Part shown: piece after piece, positions 38,921-42,493 of the stretch | Numbering within the stretch: position 1 is the first letter of the stretch | Layout: each line of letters starts with the position of its first letter | Assembly (NCBI GenBank): GCA_000999025.1 | Contig: LCFM01000012.1 | Span: 1-42,493 of the forward strand | Length of the DNA: 42,493 nt | Direction of reading: 5' to 3' | From: Parcubacteria group bacterium GW2011_GWA2_43_13 | GTDB taxonomy: Bacteria > Patescibacteriota > Patescibacteriia > UBA9629 > GWA2-43-13 | Translations under genes and position numbers: made by a program | The notes under the pieces: model-generated | The model's database searches: none | What the model was told of the DNA's origin: nothing | What the model saw: only the letters and a program-made list of their open reading frames with translations

Positions 38921-38947
38921 GTAGAGACGTGCCCCTGGCACGTCTCT
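38921..38947. repeat. Single REP hairpin
   Basis: gtagagacgtgcccctggcacgtctct. Confidence 0.75.
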
Positions 38948-38964
38948 GGAGTCGTCGCCGTTCT

Positions 38965-39047
38965 CCCTCTCCTTTATAAGGAGAGGGTAGGCCTGCCCTG
39001 TCCGAAGGATGCCCGATGGCAGACGAAGTGACAGGGGGTGAGGTATT
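38965..39047 (+). repeat. Family-2 repeat with nested palindromic insert, copy 1
   Basis: 83 bp identical to 39245-39327. Confidence 0.85.
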
Positions 39048-39099
39048 CAACCGCTTGCCGACATTCTAAAGAGTTGATAATCTGGATGAGATAGGGACT

Positions 39100-39212
39100 G
39101 TAGAGACGCACCGTTGGTGCGTCTAAAATACAGGTCGTATTGGATGGAGACGTGCCCCTGGCGCGTCTCTGGATAACGTATGGAAAAAGACGCCCCAGGG
39201 GGGCGTCTCTAC
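39100..39212. repeat. REP cluster (three hairpins)
   Basis: gtagagacgcaccgttggtgcgtct...gagacgtgcccctggcgcgtctct...gacgccccaggggggcgtctctac. Confidence 0.8.
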
Positions 39213-39244
39213 ACACTTACATAATAGGGAGTCGTCGTCGTCCC

Positions 39245-39327
39245 CCCTCTCCTTTATAAGGAGAGGGTAGGCCTGCCCTGTCCGAAGGATGCCCGATGGC
39301 AGACGAAGTGACAGGGGGTGAGGTATT
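39245..39327 (+). repeat. Family-2 repeat with nested palindromic insert, copy 2
   Basis: 83 bp identical to 38965-39047. Confidence 0.85.
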
Positions 39328-39339
39328 TACATTAATAGT

Positions 39340-39981
39340 ATGACTATGAACAAAAAATCACTCATTATTATTTTCATTCTCGCGATACTCATCGCGCTAT
39401 CCCTCATCGGCTGGGGAATGAGAGATCGCATTATTTCGATTTTTATTAAAACGCAAGAGCAGAAAGATGAAGGACTTTTAAAAGATATTCGTTTAGCAAC
39501 GCAAAAAGAGGACTGGGATGAGTTTGGAAAGTTGATGGCGCAGGTTTATGAACAACGTCTCATTGAAACAAACAAAGAATATAATAAAGTCGAAAGCGAG
39601 GCGTATGTAAAAGCAACAACCTATCTTGATCAAGAAAAAGATCCACAAAAAGCATTAGACGTGGCAACAAAGGTGTACGAACTTTCCCCTTACGGCTGGC
39701 GGTTTAATTATCTAAAAGTGCGGGCATTGGAAACATTAGGCAAGCAGGCGTTTGCAGAAGAGAATGCCCAACTTGCCGAATCCTATGCCATGCAAATTCT
39801 TACAATCCAATATCGTCTTGAAGGAGCGAATTTATTGGCTGATATTTATATTAAAAAAATTGAAGAAGCATTAAAGGCAGGGGGAAAAGATCAGGCATTG
39901 CAAGCGTACCTTGCGATTAAGGATTATGAAGTGTCGCAGGATCGGAAAGATAAACTCAACCAATTAGCCCGGCAGTTGTAG
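39340..39981 (+). CDS. Membrane-anchored, TPR-like helical protein (213 aa)
   Basis: N-terminal TM (SLIIIFILAILIALSLIGWGM), then alpha-helical repeats; TAG stop lies in a REP. Confidence 0.6.
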   Translation: MTMNKKSLIIIFILAILIALSLIGWGMRDRIISIFIKTQEQKDEGLLKDIRLATQKEDWDEFGKLMAQVYEQRLIETNKEYNKVESEAYVKATTYLDQEKDPQKALDVATKVYELSPYGWRFNYLKVRALETLGKQAFAEENAQLAESYAMQILTIQYRLEGANLLADIYIKKIEEALKAGGKDQALQAYLAIKDYEVSQDRKDKLNQLARQL

Positions 39982-40005
39982 AGACGCATGGCAATACGTC
40001 TCTAC
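39978..40005. repeat. Single REP hairpin overlapping the stop codon
   Basis: gtagagacgcatggcaatacgtctctac. Confidence 0.75.
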
Positions 40006-40021
40006 AAAATATTGCGTCCGT

Positions 40022-40091
40022 GTAGAGACGTGCCGTTGGCACGTCTCCGATCAACGCGCGGATTGAGAACTCCCTATCGGGATGTCTCTAC
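40022..40091. repeat. REP pair
   Basis: gtagagacgtgccgttggcacgtctcc...ccctatcgggatgtctctac. Confidence 0.75.
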
Positions 40092-40146
40092 AACGGCTCT
40101 CATGAGCAATACGTCCAATTTGAAAAATGTGCTATACTTTTACTAT

Positions 40147-42493
40147 ATGAAACGCATAGCGATTTTTTTGACTGCTTTTGTCATGATAATCTTTCCTTTA
40201 GAAAGTGCATTTTCGTATACTGTAGAGACGCCCCGTTGGGGCGTCTCCGCACCGGACGCGACGAGACGCACCAACGGTGCGTCTCTACAGATCCCGGGCC
40301 AAGTGCTTGTTCAAAAAAAGGGTGAAGCCGTGCCAGAATTATATTTGTTCGATCCCGCACAACAAACACTCGATGATGTGATCAATCAATTAAAACACGC
40401 GTCTGATGTTATTCATGTTCAGCCGAATTTTGATTATGACGCTGTAGAGACGCGCCCCTGGCGCGTCTCGATCGATGAGACGCCACAGGGTGGCGTCTCT
40501 ACTGTAATGTATGGCGATAACACTTCATTTCACACTGTCGCCACAGCAGTGTCCAATGATCAATTCATTTCTGATCAAACATACCTTGATCAAATTCATG
40601 TCGGCCCGGTGTGGGATCATGCCACCCGCGGAAGTCATGAGGTAGTGGTAGCAGTTATTGATACCGGATTAGACATAGATCATCCTGATTTGATTGACAA
40701 TATTTGGACAAACAAAGATGAAATAGAAAATAATGGGATAGATGATGATAACAACGGGTTTATTGACGATCGTCATGGCTGGGATTTTAACCATAACACC
40801 TATCAGCCAGAAGCAAAATTAGACAGCAAAGGATACACAGTAGAGGCGTTAACTCATGGCACGGTTGTGGCAGGCATTATCGGCGCTCGGGGTAATAACG
40901 GTATTGGCGTTACTGGTATTGCTCAAACAGTACAACTCATGGGCTTGAAAGCGCTTAACGGGCTTGGGCACGGCAATACGCTTGATGTTGTCAAGGCAAT
41001 TATGTATGCAAAAGAAAATGGCGCTGATGTTATTAATATGAGTTTTGTCGGTCATTTAAAAGATGATATTTTAAAAGACGCAATCCGCGATGCGTATGAA
41101 TCAGGCATTATCATTGTTGCGGCAGTAGGGAATGACGGCGCGTCTGACACAAGCGACGACGTTGGCGATCTTGACATCAATCCTTTGTACCCCGGGTGTA
41201 TTGATGAAAAAGTTGCAGGAAAAAATTGGATTCTTGGAGTTGCGTCAGTTGATCAAAAAGATCGGCGTTCGCGGTTTTCGAGTTTTGGCACAACATGCGT
41301 TGACTTGGTTGCTCCGGGAGAAGGAATTTTTAATACCCAAATTTGGAATGCCAGCATTGGCGGCCTTGAAAAAGCGTATCGCGGAAACTGGAACGGCACC
41401 TCATTTGCCGCGCCAATGGTTGCCGGCGCCGCCGCGCTTATTAAAAGTTATGCTCCCGGGTTATCAGCAAAAGAGGTGTATGATTATCTTGTTTATAATG
41501 CCGATGATATCGTTGGAAAAAATTCGGAATTGACTGGAAAGTTAGGATTCGGTCGCTTGAGTATTGAGAAGGCATTTACTTCAATTGATACCTATGCGCC
41601 TGCGTCTGCTTTTGTGTCTGCTTATGTATCTCGGCAAAAAAAAGTGATTGAACGATCGTTTTTTGTGGCAGGAGCAGGTCAGGGCATGGATCCTTGGGTG
41701 CGCCTATGGTCGTATGATGGCATTTTGCAACATGAATTTTTAGCATATGATAAAACCATGAAAGCAGGGGTCTCTGTTGCATTGGGAGATGTGAATAATG
41801 ATAATGAACTGGAAATTATCACCGGCCCGGCAACTCCTGCTGTGTCTCCAGTCCGCGTATTTAATCTTAAAGGTGTTCTTTTAAAAGAATTTCAAGCTTT
41901 TCCTTCTCACATCAAAATAGGTATACACATTGCCAGTGGTGATGTGTTGGGAAATAGTAAAGATGCCATTGTCATCGGAGCCGGCAATGGTGGCGGTCCT
42001 ATGATCCGCGTGTTTAACGGAGATGGGGAAATGGTCTCGCAATTTTTTGCAGGAGACAGGGCTGGCAGGCAAGGGATTTCGTTTGCATTGGGAGATACGG
42101 ACGGCAATGGCATTGATGAAATAGGTGCCATTACAAGCATTGCTAAAAAAAATACTATTACTTTTTATAATGCATACGGCGGAGTTGAAAGAGTAACATC
42201 AGTGCAAGAGGGCGCGCTCCCGCTTGGCAGGGATATTGTGATTGCCGAAAATGCTGTTGATACAGGTGAAGCGCGAATTATTACCGGGTCAGCTCAAGGA
42301 GAGCAAGCAGATGTGAAGATTTTTTCACTTGATGGTAGAATGGTAAAAACAATTCCGTTATTCAATCGGTTGTTAAAAAGCGGAATAACACTCACTCTTG
42401 CGGACGCGAATGCTGATGGTAAAAAAGATATTATCGCAACTCCCCGCAGAGGAGGTGGCCCGCAGGCGCAGATGTTCGATTTGGATGGAAAAG
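40147..42493 (+). CDS. S8 subtilisin-like protease with signal peptide, propeptide and FG-GAP-like repeats (truncated by window end)
   Basis: Not in the ORF track because it runs off the window. Frame 1 is open from ATG 40147 to the end. Signal MKRIAIFLTAFVMIIFPLESAFS; catalytic VVVAVIDTGLDIDHPDL (Asp), THGTVVAGIIGA (His), GTSFAAPMVAGAAAL (Ser); C-terminal GDVNNDNELEIITGP / GNSKDAIVIGAGNGGGPMIRVFNGDGE repeats. Confidence 0.92.
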   Translation, partial: MKRIAIFLTAFVMIIFPLESAFSYTVETPRWGVSAPDATRRTNGASLQIPGQVLVQKKGEAVPELYLFDPAQQTLDDVINQLKHASDVIHVQPNFDYDAVETRPWRVSIDETPQGGVSTVMYGDNTSFHTVATAVSNDQFISDQTYLDQIHVGPVWDHATRGSHEVVVAVIDTGLDIDHPDLIDNIWTNKDEIENNGIDDDNNGFIDDRHGWDFNHNTYQPEAKLDSKGYTVEALTHGTVVAGIIGARGNNGIGVTGIAQTVQLMGLKALNGLGHGNTLDVVKAIMYAKENGADVINMSFVGHLKDDILKDAIRDAYESGIIIVAAVGNDGASDTSDDVGDLDINPLYPGCIDEKVAGKNWILGVASVDQKDRRSRFSSFGTTCVDLVAPGEGIFNTQIWNASIGGLEKAYRGNWNGTSFAAPMVAGAAALIKSYAPGLSAKEVYDYLVYNADDIVGKNSELTGKLGFGRLSIEKAFTSIDTYAPASAFVSAYVSRQKKVIERSFFVAGAGQGMDPWVRLWSYDGILQHEFLAYDKTMKAGVSVALGDVNNDNELEIITGPATPAVSPVRVFNLKGVLLKEFQAFPSHIKIGIHIASGDVLGNSKDAIVIGAGNGGGPMIRVFNGDGEMVSQFFAGDRAGRQGISFALGDTDGNGIDEIGAITSIAKKNTITFYNAYGGVERVTSVQEGALPLGRDIVIAENAVDTGEARIITGSAQGEQADVKIFSLDGRMVKTIPLFNRLLKSGITLTLADANADGKKDIIATPRRGGGPQAQMFDLDGK
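40222..40288. repeat. REP pair in frame inside the subtilase, directly after the signal peptide
   Basis: gtagagacgccccgttggggcgtctcc...gagacgcaccaacggtgcgtctctac, translated as VETPRWGVSAPDATRRTNGASLQ. Confidence 0.9.
40444..40502. repeat. REP pair in frame inside the subtilase, between propeptide and catalytic domain
   Basis: gtagagacgcgcccctggcgcgtctcg...gagacgccacagggtggcgtctctac, translated as VETRPWRVSIDETPQGGVST. Confidence 0.9.

Overview
This 42.5 kb window is dominated by giant exported surface proteins. The style resembles Candidate Phyla Radiation/Patescibacteria; that assignment is inference only. Main genes, in order: a TolB/PD40-like propeller (minus strand); a 2792-aa Ig/VCBS-type protein followed by a small Ig-like protein, PilN-like and PilO-like proteins and an FN3 protein; a 3340-aa SbsA-type Ig/carboxypeptidase-regulatory/FN3 protein; a third large surface protein split by a frameshift; an IS200-like/RAYT (Y1, HUH) transposase; lexA; an ECF sigma factor and its putative partner; a 1550-aa S-layer-like protein; and a subtilase with propeptide and FG-GAP-like repeats, truncated by the window end. 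The most interesting signal is a dense REP/BIME-like family (GTAG + AGACG-stem-CGTCT hairpins, over 20 hairpin-bearing loci). It surrounds the RAYT gene, has entered several coding sequences in frame (RAYT, PilN-like, and the subtilase twice) and supplies the stop codons of two genes. Other findings: a second palindromic repeat family with a nested insert; two 127/138-bp inverted-arm elements with compensatory arm changes and flanking short direct repeats; a long structured leader before the S-layer-like gene; a terminator-like hairpin just before the 3340-aa ORF; a three-fold C-terminal repeat shared by two giant proteins; and a 112-bp deletion that causes the frameshift. No tRNA, rRNA or CRISPR array was recognised.
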